Shown here piece after piece: positions 6,292 through 14,036 of a stretch of DNA of 14,036 nt. Location: the NCBI GenBank assembly GCA_028288395.1, contig JAQBNV010000461.1, forward strand, positions 1 through 14,036, written 5' to 3'. Position 1 is the first letter of the stretch; every line of letters starts with the position of its first letter. The DNA is from Adhaeribacter sp. (GTDB lineage Bacteria > Bacteroidota > Bacteroidia > Cytophagales > Hymenobacteraceae). The position numbers and the translations under genes are program-made. The notes below the pieces were generated by a model. That model was not told where the DNA came from. It was given only the letters and a program-made list of their open reading frames with translations, and made no database searches.

Positions 6292-9200
6292 ATGAACATT
6301 AACCTGAATTCCTATCTGGATATTGGTGAAATCATGAAGGTAACCCTTACGCAATTACTAGCAATTGTTTTATTTGCCAGCCTCGTACAGGCCAGCGATA
6401 TAAAAGCACAGGCTATTTTAAATAAAACGGTTAGCTTGAATATTTCTAACACCAGCTTAAGCACAGTTTTAACCCAAATAGAAAAGCAGACCGCCGTAAA
6501 ATTTGTTTACAGTAAGGAGTTTATTAAGAGCGATAAATTAGTATCGATTAAGACGACTAATAAACATCTAAGTAAGGTCCTGAACGAATTATTCCGGCCG
6601 CTGGATATTACCTATGAAGTGGTAAACGGCCAGATTTCCCTTCGCCGGAAACGGCCCCTGGCGGCTACTTCCGAAGTTACCGATCCCATCAATATTCAAA
6701 CGCCGGCAGCCGTTGATTTTACCGTAACCGGTCAGGTTACGGCCCCCAACGGCGATGCTTTGCCGGGTGTAACTGTAGTGGTTAAGGGTACCTCTACCGG
6801 AACTACTACCAACCCGGATGGTAGTTATACTTTATCGGTTAATGATGGCAATAACATTCTTGTTTTCTCTTTTATTGGTTTTGTAACCAAAGAGGTGGAG
6901 ATAAAAAACCAGGCTACTTTAAACGTTACGCTGGCAGAAGATAGCAAGAGTTTGAATGAAGTGGTAGTGGTAGCCTACGGCATTCAAAAGAAAGCAACGC
7001 TAACAGGTGCAGTGGCCGCCATCAACACCAAAGAAATTAAACAAAGCCCGGCCGCCAATTTAGCGGTTACTTTAACGGGGCGGTTGCCCGGTCTTTTTGC
7101 CCAGCAAACTTCTGGTGAGCCCGGCCGGGACGCCACCTTGTTGTTTATGCGGGGACGGGGCACCCTCAACGGATCTTCCCCGCTCATTCTGGTAGATGGT
7201 GTGGAACGGGAATTGACATCCATCGACCCCAACGAAGTAGAAACAGTTTCGATATTAAAAGATGCCTCTTCCACCGCTTTATTCGGGGTAAGGGGAGCAA
7301 ACGGGGTAATATTGGTTACTACCAAAAGAGGTACCGAAATCACGCCCTCCATCGGGTTATCCATCGAAACGGGCGTACAGTCTTTTACGCGCCGGCCATC
7401 CAGTCTGGATTCTTACGAGTGGGCCCAATTAAAAAACCAGGCCTGGAAGAATGATTTCCCCAAACCCGCTGCTAACAATTTTGCTCCTTACTCAGATTAT
7501 GCTCTGGAACGTTACCGGTTACAGGATGATCCGGAAGTTTACTCAAATAACGATTGGGCAGACATTCTCATGAAAAAATGGGTGCCGCAAACCCGTTACA
7601 ACCTTAATTTAAATGGCAAAGGCGCGAATGTAGCTTACTTCGTGAATGTTGGTTTTCTGAACCAAAGTGGGCAGTGGAATATTGATCCGAGTGTTACTGA
7701 ATATAACCCTTCGCAATTTATGAAGCGGTATAACTTCCGGTCGAATATTGATGCGACCCTGAATAAACCGGGGACCCTGAAGACCTTTTTAAACGCTTCG
7801 GGGAGTTTTGAGAGTGTAAACGGTCCTTTTGTAGATGCGCGTTACAACAATACTACCGCCACCGGCGAAATTATCAACCGGATTCTGAATACCTGGCCTT
7901 CGGTCCAACCCGGGCCCTTAACCCCCGGTGGCGAAATATTAGTGGGAGGTGGTAATTACGGCGAATCGCCCTGGGGTTACATAAACCGGACAGGTTACCG
8001 CAAAGAAAGCAGAAGCAATATTACCGCCAGTTGGGGCCTGGAACAAGATTTCAGTTTCTTAACCAAAGGATTATCTTCTAAGGTAATGCTTTCTTTTGAT
8101 ACCCGTTCTATCCATAACCTGAATGCCAGCCGGCAATATCAGTTTTGGGTACAGGTGATTGATCCAAATTCTAAAACCCCTGACGGCAAAGATTTAGTTA
8201 CTTACCAAAGAACCCGTACCGATTTCGATAACACCCCCTTGAACACCAGTATTTCGGCCTCCTTTCAATCTTTCTACGATATACAGTTTCACACCAATTA
8301 CAACCGCACGTTCGCCGAAAAGCATACCATAACGGGTTTAATACTGGCTCAGCAACAATCTTTGATCAAACCCTCCGATGCCCTGCCTTTTAATGTGAGA
8401 GGCTTAGCTACGCGGTTAAATTATTCTTACGATGACCGTTATATTGCCGAATTCAACGCCGGGTATAATGGTTCGGAGCAATTCGCCAAAGGCCGGCGTT
8501 ATGGCTTCTTCCCTTCCTTTTCCGGCGGATGGAATGTCCACAACGAAAGCTTCCTGAAGGATTATGCCAATACAGTTCATCTTTTAAAATTACGCGGATC
8601 GTACGGAACAGTTGGGGGTGACCAGTTAGGCAGCCGACGGTTCTTGTATTTAGATGAAATCAGCCGGGGCGGTGGCAGTTATTCCGGTACTTTAGGCCGG
8701 GGCGCTAACATCAACGAATCTTTCTTCGGAAACCCCAACATTCAATGGGAAGTCGCCAAAAAAACAAACCTCGGACTTGAATTTGGATTATTTAACCAGT
8801 TTACCCTTACCACCGATTTCTTCAAAGAAAGAAGAGACAATGTGTTGATTTACCGGGGTTCTATTCCGCTTCTGATTGGTGTACCGGCCTCAACGCTGGC
8901 ACCATCAAACATCGGCATCATTGAAAACAAAGGGTATGAAATCGCATTAGATTACAGTAAAGTATTCCACCAAAATTTCTCTATCCTGTCTAAGCTCAAT
9001 TTTAACTATGCGAATAACAAAATTCTTTTCAATGATGAGGTTTTGTTAGATGAGGGTTATGCTTATCGTTACCGCTCAACCGGGTACCAGATTGGGCAGC
9101 AATGGGGATATAATTCGCTTGGCTTTTTTAACAGCCAGGAAGAAATTGATGCTTATGGTGTTACTTACCAAGGCAGAGCGTCCAGACCCGGTGATTTAAA

Positions 9201-9732
9201 GTTCGAAGATTTAAACGGCGACAAAGTAATTAATGATAAGGATGTAATGCCCATTGGCGGGTCTAATGTTCCCCTGTATAATTGGGGTGCCGCCGGTAAC
9301 GTCATATTCAAAAACTTCGACCTGTCGGTTTTGTTCCAGGGGGCATTTAAAGTGTCCGCACAGCTAATCCCTTCGGAAATAAACGATTTTATCCAAAGGC
9401 ACAGGTATGCCTGGACCCCCGAAAGAGCGGCGGCAGGCGCTGAAATTCTGTATCCGGCCTTAAGCTTATCTCAATCGGCTAGTGCCAACAACAATAGTTA
9501 TTTTAATGAAAACAAATCCTTCGTAAGACTGAAAAATGTAGAAGTGGGTTATTTTTTACCAGCTACCTTAACCAATAAAGTAGGGATTAAAAGCCTAAGG
9601 GTGTATTTAAACGGGCTTAATTTAATTACCTGGGATAAATTAGCCCAGAAGGATTGGGATCCGGAGTTAAGTGGCCCTAATTCCTTCCCGGTTTACCGGG
9701 TGGTAAATGCAGGCGTTAACGTTAAATTTTAA
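6292..9732 (+). CDS. SusC/RagA-family TonB-dependent outer-membrane transporter with N-terminal STN domain
   Basis: This 1146-residue protein would import an oligosaccharide through the outer membrane using TonB energy. In order: a signal peptide (MKVTLTQLLAIVLFASLVQA, 15-34, cleavage near Q40); an STN domain at about 45-118 (VSLNISNTSLSTVLTQIEKQ and VNGQISL), the module that signals to FecR; a carboxypeptidase-regulatory-like beta sandwich at about 144-215 (GVTVVVKGTSTGTTTNPDGS); the SusC motif LNEVVVVAYG (221-230); the plug at about 230-347 (LILVDGVERE, VSILKDASSTALFGVRGANG); and the beta barrel to a C-terminal aromatic residue (VNAGVNVKF). An alternative start at 6334 (residue 15) begins exactly at the signal peptide; the longer start is common in relatives, so both are possible. 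SusD follows after 20 bp. The STN domain together with the sigma/FecR pair upstream supports trans-envelope induction by the transported substrate. Confidence 0.97.
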   Translation: MNINLNSYLDIGEIMKVTLTQLLAIVLFASLVQASDIKAQAILNKTVSLNISNTSLSTVLTQIEKQTAVKFVYSKEFIKSDKLVSIKTTNKHLSKVLNELFRPLDITYEVVNGQISLRRKRPLAATSEVTDPINIQTPAAVDFTVTGQVTAPNGDALPGVTVVVKGTSTGTTTNPDGSYTLSVNDGNNILVFSFIGFVTKEVEIKNQATLNVTLAEDSKSLNEVVVVAYGIQKKATLTGAVAAINTKEIKQSPAANLAVTLTGRLPGLFAQQTSGEPGRDATLLFMRGRGTLNGSSPLILVDGVERELTSIDPNEVETVSILKDASSTALFGVRGANGVILVTTKRGTEITPSIGLSIETGVQSFTRRPSSLDSYEWAQLKNQAWKNDFPKPAANNFAPYSDYALERYRLQDDPEVYSNNDWADILMKKWVPQTRYNLNLNGKGANVAYFVNVGFLNQSGQWNIDPSVTEYNPSQFMKRYNFRSNIDATLNKPGTLKTFLNASGSFESVNGPFVDARYNNTTATGEIINRILNTWPSVQPGPLTPGGEILVGGGNYGESPWGYINRTGYRKESRSNITASWGLEQDFSFLTKGLSSKVMLSFDTRSIHNLNASRQYQFWVQVIDPNSKTPDGKDLVTYQRTRTDFDNTPLNTSISASFQSFYDIQFHTNYNRTFAEKHTITGLILAQQQSLIKPSDALPFNVRGLATRLNYSYDDRYIAEFNAGYNGSEQFAKGRRYGFFPSFSGGWNVHNESFLKDYANTVHLLKLRGSYGTVGGDQLGSRRFLYLDEISRGGGSYSGTLGRGANINESFFGNPNIQWEVAKKTNLGLEFGLFNQFTLTTDFFKERRDNVLIYRGSIPLLIGVPASTLAPSNIGIIENKGYEIALDYSKVFHQNFSILSKLNFNYANNKILFNDEVLLDEGYAYRYRSTGYQIGQQWGYNSLGFFNSQEEIDAYGVTYQGRASRPGDLKFEDLNGDKVINDKDVMPIGGSNVPLYNWGAAGNVIFKNFDLSVLFQGAFKVSAQLIPSEINDFIQRHRYAWTPERAAAGAEILYPALSLSQSASANNNSYFNENKSFVRLKNVEVGYFLPATLTNKVGIKSLRVYLNGLNLITWDKLAQKDWDPELSGPNSFPVYRVVNAGVNVKF

Positions 9733-9752
9733 TCTGATTTAGGAAAACGAAA

Positions 9753-11519
9753 ATGAGATATTCAAAATTATTAATATTTGGCGTGTTATTTTTTGTGGCG
9801 TCGTCTTGCAATAAAGACCCGCTTGATATTACGCCTGACGGCCGGATGACCCTGAAAGAGGCTTTTAGTACCCAGGAATTAACAGAAGCCTATTTAAATT
9901 CTACCTACGAAAGAATGCGCAAGCATGGGGTTAATTACCATTATTACACGTTCCTGTCGGCCTTCGGCGATGACTCGCACGAGAGTAATTTTCCCAGTCA
10001 GGATTTTCCGGTGTCTAAGTATATCAACGGCAACATCAGCGCGGCATCTAATCCTTTAGATAACGAAGGGAGTGCTACCTTATCCTATACCGATAGAAGC
10101 TGGTACGAAAGAGCCTGGGTGGGCGTTAGAAGAGCCAATGTGTTTCTGACGAATATAAACGAAACCAATGTTCCGGAGGCCGGACACAGAGGCCGGTTAA
10201 CCGCCGAGGCTAAAGTATTAAGAGCGCTCTTTTATCTCGATTTATTAAAAAATTACGGCCCGATGCCCATCATAAAAGAGGACATTACTTTAAAAGCAGA
10301 TTTTTCGGATATTACCCGGAATACCTACGCCGAAGTAACCCAATTTATTGTAAAGGATTGCGACGAAGCCCTGGCCGAGCCTAATTTGCCTTACCGGGTA
10401 ACCTCGGAAGCAGAACGCGGACGCATGACCAAAGCTGTTGCTTTTGCCATTAAATCGCAGGTATTACTGTTTAATGCCAGCCCGCAATGGAATGCCGAAA
10501 ACGAGGTAGCGAAATGGCAAGCTTCGGCCACGGCCTCTAAACAAGCTTTGGAAACTTTAACCAGCAATGGTTTTCAGCTTGCCCCTAATTACGAAAATTA
10601 TTTTATAACCAAACCCGACCTGGCTAATAGCCCCAACGACAAAGAAACCCTTTTCGAAATAACCGATTGGGGTTATGCAGGCCAGACTTACCGCCGGTTT
10701 GGGAATATTTTATTTCTCATGCACATGATTCCGGATTTTGGCCCCGAAAAAGCTGGCAACTGTCCTTCGCAGGAGTTGGTTGATACCTACGAGATGAAAG
10801 ATGGCACTATTCCTATTACGGGGTACAAAGATGAAGAACACCTGCAACCCATTATCAATGCTGCTTCCGGCTACGATGACCAAAATCCTTATGTAAACCG
10901 GGACCCCAGGTTTTATGCGACGGTTTGGTATAATGGCGCTTATTATGGTAATATCAAGGGCCTTGAAACGCGAATAGAATCCTTTAAAGGCGGTAAACAC
11001 GGGATATCCGGTATAAAACAAAGAACGCCTACCGGCTATTATATGCGCAAGTTTGTAGACCCTAAAGTCCGTTCCGCCGCCGAAGGTACAGCCACCTATA
11101 AACTTTTCCGGTTAGCCGAAATATATCTGAACCTGGCCGAATCGGAAAATGAAGTAAACGGACCAACCACCGTGGCCTACAATGCTGTTAATGCCGTGCG
11201 CGCCCGGGCCGGTATGCCTAACTTCCCGGTGGGTCTTAGCAAAAGTGAGTTCCGGGAAAGATTAAGACGCGAAAGACGCGTGGAGTTTGCGCTCGAAGAA
11301 AATCGCTTTTACGATATGCGCCGGTGGAAAATATTAAAGGATGTGGGTAAAATAACAACTGGCATGGAATGGACCCGCTTAAGCAGCGGTAAGTTAACTA
11401 GCCAGCGGATTGTTACCATCAGAAGAAGGTCCTGGGAAGATAAATATTTGCTTTTTCCTATTCCTTTGAGAGAAACGATTAAAATGGCCGGCCTGACCCA
11501 AAATGCTGGTTGGGAATAA
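9753..11519 (+). CDS. SusD/RagB-family surface glycan-binding lipoprotein
   Basis: This 588-residue lipoprotein is the lid partner of SusC and captures the glycan at the cell surface. The N-terminus MRYSKLLIFGVLFFVASSC is a lipoprotein signal with the lipidated cysteine at residue 19, followed by NKDPLDITPDG, typical of the family. The N-terminal helical half contains SWYERAWVGVRRANVFLTNI and AEAKVLRALFYLDLLKNYGP, the usual TPR-like helices. The C-terminal half contains YKLFRLAEIYLNLAESENEV, RRERRVEFALEENR (from 505), FYDMRRW, and the closing YLLFPIPLRE (565-574) and LTQNAGWE, all hallmark SusD segments. Length is normal. It follows SusC by 20 bp and is certainly co-transcribed with it. A perfect hairpin sits 11 bp after the stop. 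The ligand cannot be read from sequence. Confidence 0.97.
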   Translation: MRYSKLLIFGVLFFVASSCNKDPLDITPDGRMTLKEAFSTQELTEAYLNSTYERMRKHGVNYHYYTFLSAFGDDSHESNFPSQDFPVSKYINGNISAASNPLDNEGSATLSYTDRSWYERAWVGVRRANVFLTNINETNVPEAGHRGRLTAEAKVLRALFYLDLLKNYGPMPIIKEDITLKADFSDITRNTYAEVTQFIVKDCDEALAEPNLPYRVTSEAERGRMTKAVAFAIKSQVLLFNASPQWNAENEVAKWQASATASKQALETLTSNGFQLAPNYENYFITKPDLANSPNDKETLFEITDWGYAGQTYRRFGNILFLMHMIPDFGPEKAGNCPSQELVDTYEMKDGTIPITGYKDEEHLQPIINAASGYDDQNPYVNRDPRFYATVWYNGAYYGNIKGLETRIESFKGGKHGISGIKQRTPTGYYMRKFVDPKVRSAAEGTATYKLFRLAEIYLNLAESENEVNGPTTVAYNAVNAVRARAGMPNFPVGLSKSEFRERLRRERRVEFALEENRFYDMRRWKILKDVGKITTGMEWTRLSSGKLTSQRIVTIRRRSWEDKYLLFPIPLRETIKMAGLTQNAGWE

Positions 11520-11530
11520 AATAATCCTAA

Positions 11531-11566
11531 ATGCCGGTGGTTTTCTTACTCTAAAACCACCGGCAT
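11531..11566 (+). terminator. Perfect 14-bp hairpin after SusD
   Basis: ATGCCGGTGGTTTT (11531-11544) pairs perfectly with AAAACCACCGGCAT (11553-11566) around an eight-base loop. The stem is GC-rich at its base, with an A/T segment near the loop. The bases after it (CTATCGCC) are not T-rich, so full termination is uncertain; it may instead stabilise the SusC/SusD transcript end and lower expression of the enzyme genes downstream. Confidence 0.65.
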
Positions 11567-11650
11567 CTATCGCCAGAATGGTAATGATTAGGCTCGTGCT
11601 GCTCCCTTATAATTAAATATTTTTTAATCAGACATTCCTTTAAATTAATA

Positions 11651-12622
11651 ATGAAGACATTTAAAAATAAAGTAACGGCTGGCATCATCCTGTCTGCGGT
11701 TCTTTCATTTTTTGCTGGTACCCAGATAGCTAATGCGCAGAAGTTTGTATTGCCGGTGCTTCCGGATACCCAGGTAGAAGTGCGGGCCAAGCCCGAAATG
11801 TTTTACAGCCAGTTGAATTGGCTGGTTCAGAAGAAAGATTCTTTAAAGCTGCCTATGGTGCTGCACGTAGGCGATATTGTTGATTTTGACAATGTTTCGC
11901 ATTACGAAACAGCCAGTAAAGGCTTTAAAATATTGGACAGCGCCCAGGTAGGGTATGCCCTGGCCGTAGGTAACCACGATACCGAGGCCGTAGGTGAAAA
12001 CAGTGGCAGCGCGGCCCCGGGAAATGTTAACCAGAATTTACGCAAAACCACCAAGTTTAACTCGTACTTTCCGGTCAGTAGGTTTACCATGCAAAAAGGC
12101 CGGTACGAAGAAAACAAAAGCGATAACGCCTACTATACTTTTAAAGCCGGTAAATTAAAATGGCTGGTGTTAACGCTGGAGTTCTGCGCCCGCCAGGGTC
12201 CGGTAGATTGGGCAAATAAAGTGATTGCGGCCAATTCCAAACATAACGTAATTATATTAACCCATTTTCACCTGACCTCAAAAGGAGAAATTAACCAAAC
12301 AAACGCCGGCTACGGCGACTTAACCACCCAGGCCATTTACGACAAGATGATCCGGAAGCATAAAAACGTGCGGATGGTTTTAAGCGGACACGTAGTAACC
12401 TCGGCCACCCGCGTAGACAAGGGTGAACACGGGAATAATATTTATCAGATATTACAGAATTATCAATCCCTGGATTCGGGTGGGGGTTACATCCGGCTTT
12501 TGGAAATAGATCGCAAAGCCAAAACCATTTCGGGAAAGATGTATTCGCCTTACTATAAAACCGAGAAAGACGATGCTTCTAAATTCACCTTTACGGATGT
12601 AGACTTTTTAGGCAAAAAATAA
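11651..12622 (+). CDS. Secreted calcineurin-like metallophosphoesterase
   Basis: This 323-residue exported enzyme would hydrolyse phosphomonoesters or phosphodiesters using two metal ions in the periplasm or at the surface. Residues 1-29 are a signal peptide (AGIILSAVLSFFAG core, IANA before Q30). Metallophosphoesterase motifs appear in order: PDTQ (38-41) where the classic motif is DxH; GDIVD (74-78); GNHD (107-110); THFH (204-207); and SGHV (245-248) where classic enzymes have GHxH. The Q for H in motif one is usual in a subfamily of bacterial phosphoesterases, but the last histidine of GHxH is replaced by V249, which is less usual. It starts 131 bp after SusD, past a hairpin, and 51 bp before the GH99-like gene, so these two are probably one transcript. 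The substrate is unknown; the locus context suggests a phosphorylated glycan. The start at 11651 fits the signal peptide directly. Confidence 0.88.
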   Translation: MKTFKNKVTAGIILSAVLSFFAGTQIANAQKFVLPVLPDTQVEVRAKPEMFYSQLNWLVQKKDSLKLPMVLHVGDIVDFDNVSHYETASKGFKILDSAQVGYALAVGNHDTEAVGENSGSAAPGNVNQNLRKTTKFNSYFPVSRFTMQKGRYEENKSDNAYYTFKAGKLKWLVLTLEFCARQGPVDWANKVIAANSKHNVIILTHFHLTSKGEINQTNAGYGDLTTQAIYDKMIRKHKNVRMVLSGHVVTSATRVDKGEHGNNIYQILQNYQSLDSGGGYIRLLEIDRKAKTISGKMYSPYYKTEKDDASKFTFTDVDFLGKK

Positions 12623-12673
12623 CGCCGGGAAAGCAGTCTTTTAAATCCAGCTTTATTAATATTTTTCATTCTG

Positions 12674-13777
12674 ATGACTTACTCAACGCCAGGCCTGGTG
12701 CGCGCATTTTTTATTTTAATCGTTGCCGTTTTCAGCCTGGTGAGCGCTGTAACCCAGGCGCAAAAAAGAAGTGCGCCGCCCATCCAGGTGGGAGCTTATT
12801 ATTTCGACGGCTGGACCGGGCAAACCCCTATGCACATGCCCCGGGCCCTGATAGACAGCTTCCCCGAAAGAGAACCGGTATGGGGCTGGCTGACGAGTTC
12901 GCCAAAGGTGTTGCACAACCAGATAGATGCGGCGGCGGATGCCGGTTTATCTTTCTTCAGTTTTTGCTGGTATTATTCTACTAATAAGCAGGGCGCTGTA
13001 GTGGATGATCCCAAAAATCATGCGTTAAGCCTGTATTTAAAAGCAGCGAATAAAGATCGCCTTAAGTTTTGCCTGCTGGTAGCCAATCACCAGGGGCATT
13101 ATGTGGGCCCGGCCGATTGGGCCAAGGTCTCGAAAGCCTGGTTGCAATTATTTAAAAAGCCTACGCACCTACAGGTAAATGGCCGCCCGCTCCTGATTTT
13201 TTTCAGTGCCAGCACCCTGGTAAGCCAGTTTGGAAGTACGCAGGCGGTCCGGCAGGCTTTTGATAGTTTGCGGATGGCAGCCGTAAAAGCCGGGCTTGCC
13301 GGCGTAACCATTGCGGCTTGCGCCTCGCCTAATTCGGATTCCTTCCGACTGGCCCAGGATTGTGGTTTCGACCTGCTCACGGGTTACAATTATCATTCAG
13401 CCGGCTTCAAGCCCTCAATAATCGAAACGCCCATTGATAGCATGGCCGTGGCCAGTCGCCGGATATGGGACCAATTTAAGGTAGCGCCGGTTCCATATAT
13501 TCCTACCGTAACGCTAAATTGGGATCCCCGACCCTGGGCAAACCTGAATAAGGCGCATCGCAACGCGCCACGTTACGTTGGCTTTTCTTCTAATTCGGTG
13601 TATAAAGATGTGCAGATGGCCCGCCAATGGATTGAAACCAACCCCGGCAAAACGCCAAAAGAAAAAATTGCCCTCTTGTACGCCTGGAACGAATACGGAG
13701 AAGGTGCCTGGCTGACCCCGACCCGGAACGGCAAGGACAATCCGCTGACAGGCGTAAAAAAAGCCCTAAAACGTTAA
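12674..13777 (+). CDS. Secreted GH99-like / WbsX-family protein (putative glycosidase)
   Basis: This 367-residue protein belongs to the GH99/GH71-like barrel group that databases often label 'glycosyltransferase WbsX'. Residues 1-29 contain a signal peptide (VRAFFILIVAVFSLVSAV, then TQAQ), so a secreted hydrolase is more plausible than a cytoplasmic transferase. Family marks are the first strand GAYYFDGW (40-47), a second strand FFSFCWYYS (94-102), LQVNGRPLLIFF in the middle, and the C-terminal YAWNEYGEGAWLTPT (336-350). In GH99 endo-mannosidases and mannanases the matching WNEW-x-E segment carries the catalytic acids, so E340 and E343 are the candidates here. Relatives often end this motif with LEP; here it is LTP. 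It follows the phosphoesterase by 51 bp and is followed by a hairpin. The reaction may be endo-cleavage of a mannan-like chain, but the exact substrate cannot be read. Confidence 0.85.
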   Translation: MTYSTPGLVRAFFILIVAVFSLVSAVTQAQKRSAPPIQVGAYYFDGWTGQTPMHMPRALIDSFPEREPVWGWLTSSPKVLHNQIDAAADAGLSFFSFCWYYSTNKQGAVVDDPKNHALSLYLKAANKDRLKFCLLVANHQGHYVGPADWAKVSKAWLQLFKKPTHLQVNGRPLLIFFSASTLVSQFGSTQAVRQAFDSLRMAAVKAGLAGVTIAACASPNSDSFRLAQDCGFDLLTGYNYHSAGFKPSIIETPIDSMAVASRRIWDQFKVAPVPYIPTVTLNWDPRPWANLNKAHRNAPRYVGFSSNSVYKDVQMARQWIETNPGKTPKEKIALLYAWNEYGEGAWLTPTRNGKDNPLTGVKKALKR

Positions 13778-13834
13778 AATATTGATGCCCAAAATGATTA
13801 AACTCGTTTACTTTCGCAAATCAAATTCCAGGGG

Positions 13835-13857
13835 GCCGGCTGCCTGAAGCTGCCGGC
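13835..13857 (+). terminator. GC-rich hairpin after the GH99-like gene
   Basis: GCCGGCTGC (13835-13843) pairs with GCTGCCGGC (13849-13857) except for one T-T mismatch, around the loop CTGAA. Two more G-U pairs can extend the base (13833-13834 with 13858-13859). Only a short TT follows, so it is a plausible but not ideal intrinsic terminator, 57 bases after the stop codon. Confidence 0.5.
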
Positions 13858-13919
13858 TTAACCAGATAAATAATGCTTGTAAGTTCTATTAAACCAATAC
13901 CAACTAAATAACTTTACCC

Positions 13920-14036
13920 ATGCGCCACTTTTTCTTTGCCCTGTTCCTTGCCCTGATTAGTTTCCCCGCCTTTGCCCAGAAAATTAAAGATACGAGCAGT
14001 TTACGCGTAATGTCTTATAATATCCGGTACCTGAAT
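13920..14036 (+). CDS. Endonuclease/exonuclease/phosphatase (EEP) family protein, 5' part only
   Basis: Only the first 39 residues are inside the window; the gene runs off the right edge. The start MRHFFFALFLALISFPAFA is a clear signal peptide ending before Q20, which supports the ATG at 13920. After the cleavage site, SLRVMSYNIRYLN is the first strand of the EEP fold; N34 is the conserved metal-site asparagine of that motif. In Bacteroidota, secreted proteins of this type are usually phosphoesterases acting on sugar phosphates or phosphodiesters rather than nucleases. It lies 142 bp after the GH99-like gene on the same strand and likely belongs to the same functional cluster, possibly with its own promoter. 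Confidence 0.85.
   Translation, partial: MRHFFFALFLALISFPAFAQKIKDTSSLRVMSYNIRYLN

Noticed and set aside
1..14036. CRISPR arrays, tRNA or rRNA genes, insertion sequences, phage genes
   Set aside because: No regularly spaced direct repeats, cloverleaf-like structures, ribosomal segments, transposase or phage protein signatures were found on either strand.

Overview
The window comes from a member of the Bacteroidota. The evidence is a SusC/SusD pair, an ECF sigma factor of the Bacteroidota-expanded type, a FecR anti-sigma factor with a DUF4974-like C-terminus, AT-rich spacers without clear Shine-Dalgarno sequences, and a candidate promoter resembling the Bacteroidota TTTG/TAnnTTTG consensus. 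The protein style suggests Cytophagales, perhaps a Hymenobacteraceae relative such as Adhaeribacter; that placement is an impression, not a measurement.

Layout. Bases 1-673 (minus) hold a broken AraC-family regulator: cupin sensor and helix-turn-helix remnants are readable only across two internal stops and at least two frameshifts, and the gene runs off the left edge. A long inverted repeat (750-815) separates it from a large secreted protein on the same strand (877-3402), which looks like a glycoside-hydrolase-type barrel followed by a glutamine-amidotransferase-like fold. An 876-bp AT-rich gap without genes follows. From 4279 everything reads rightward: ECF sigma factor, FecR, a hairpin terminator, SusC with an N-terminal STN domain, SusD, a perfect 14-bp hairpin, a secreted calcineurin-like phosphoesterase, a secreted GH99/WbsX-like protein, another hairpin, and the start of a secreted endonuclease/exonuclease/phosphatase (EEP) family protein cut by the right edge.

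How the parts fit. The right-hand two thirds resemble a glycan-utilisation locus. SusC/SusD would bind and import an oligosaccharide. The STN domain of SusC would report transport to FecR, which would release the sigma factor to raise SusC/SusD expression. The downstream enzymes would act on the substrate in the periplasm or at the surface. Two different phosphoesterase folds around a GH99-like protein suggest a phosphorylated or phosphodiester-linked glycan, possibly mannan-like; this is inference from context only. The left-hand barrel protein may belong to the same theme but is divergently oriented and its former neighbouring regulator is dead.

I saw no tRNA, rRNA, CRISPR array, insertion sequence or phage gene. 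Nothing here proves a wholly new system; the phosphoglycan hypothesis and the unassigned barrel protein are the best leads.
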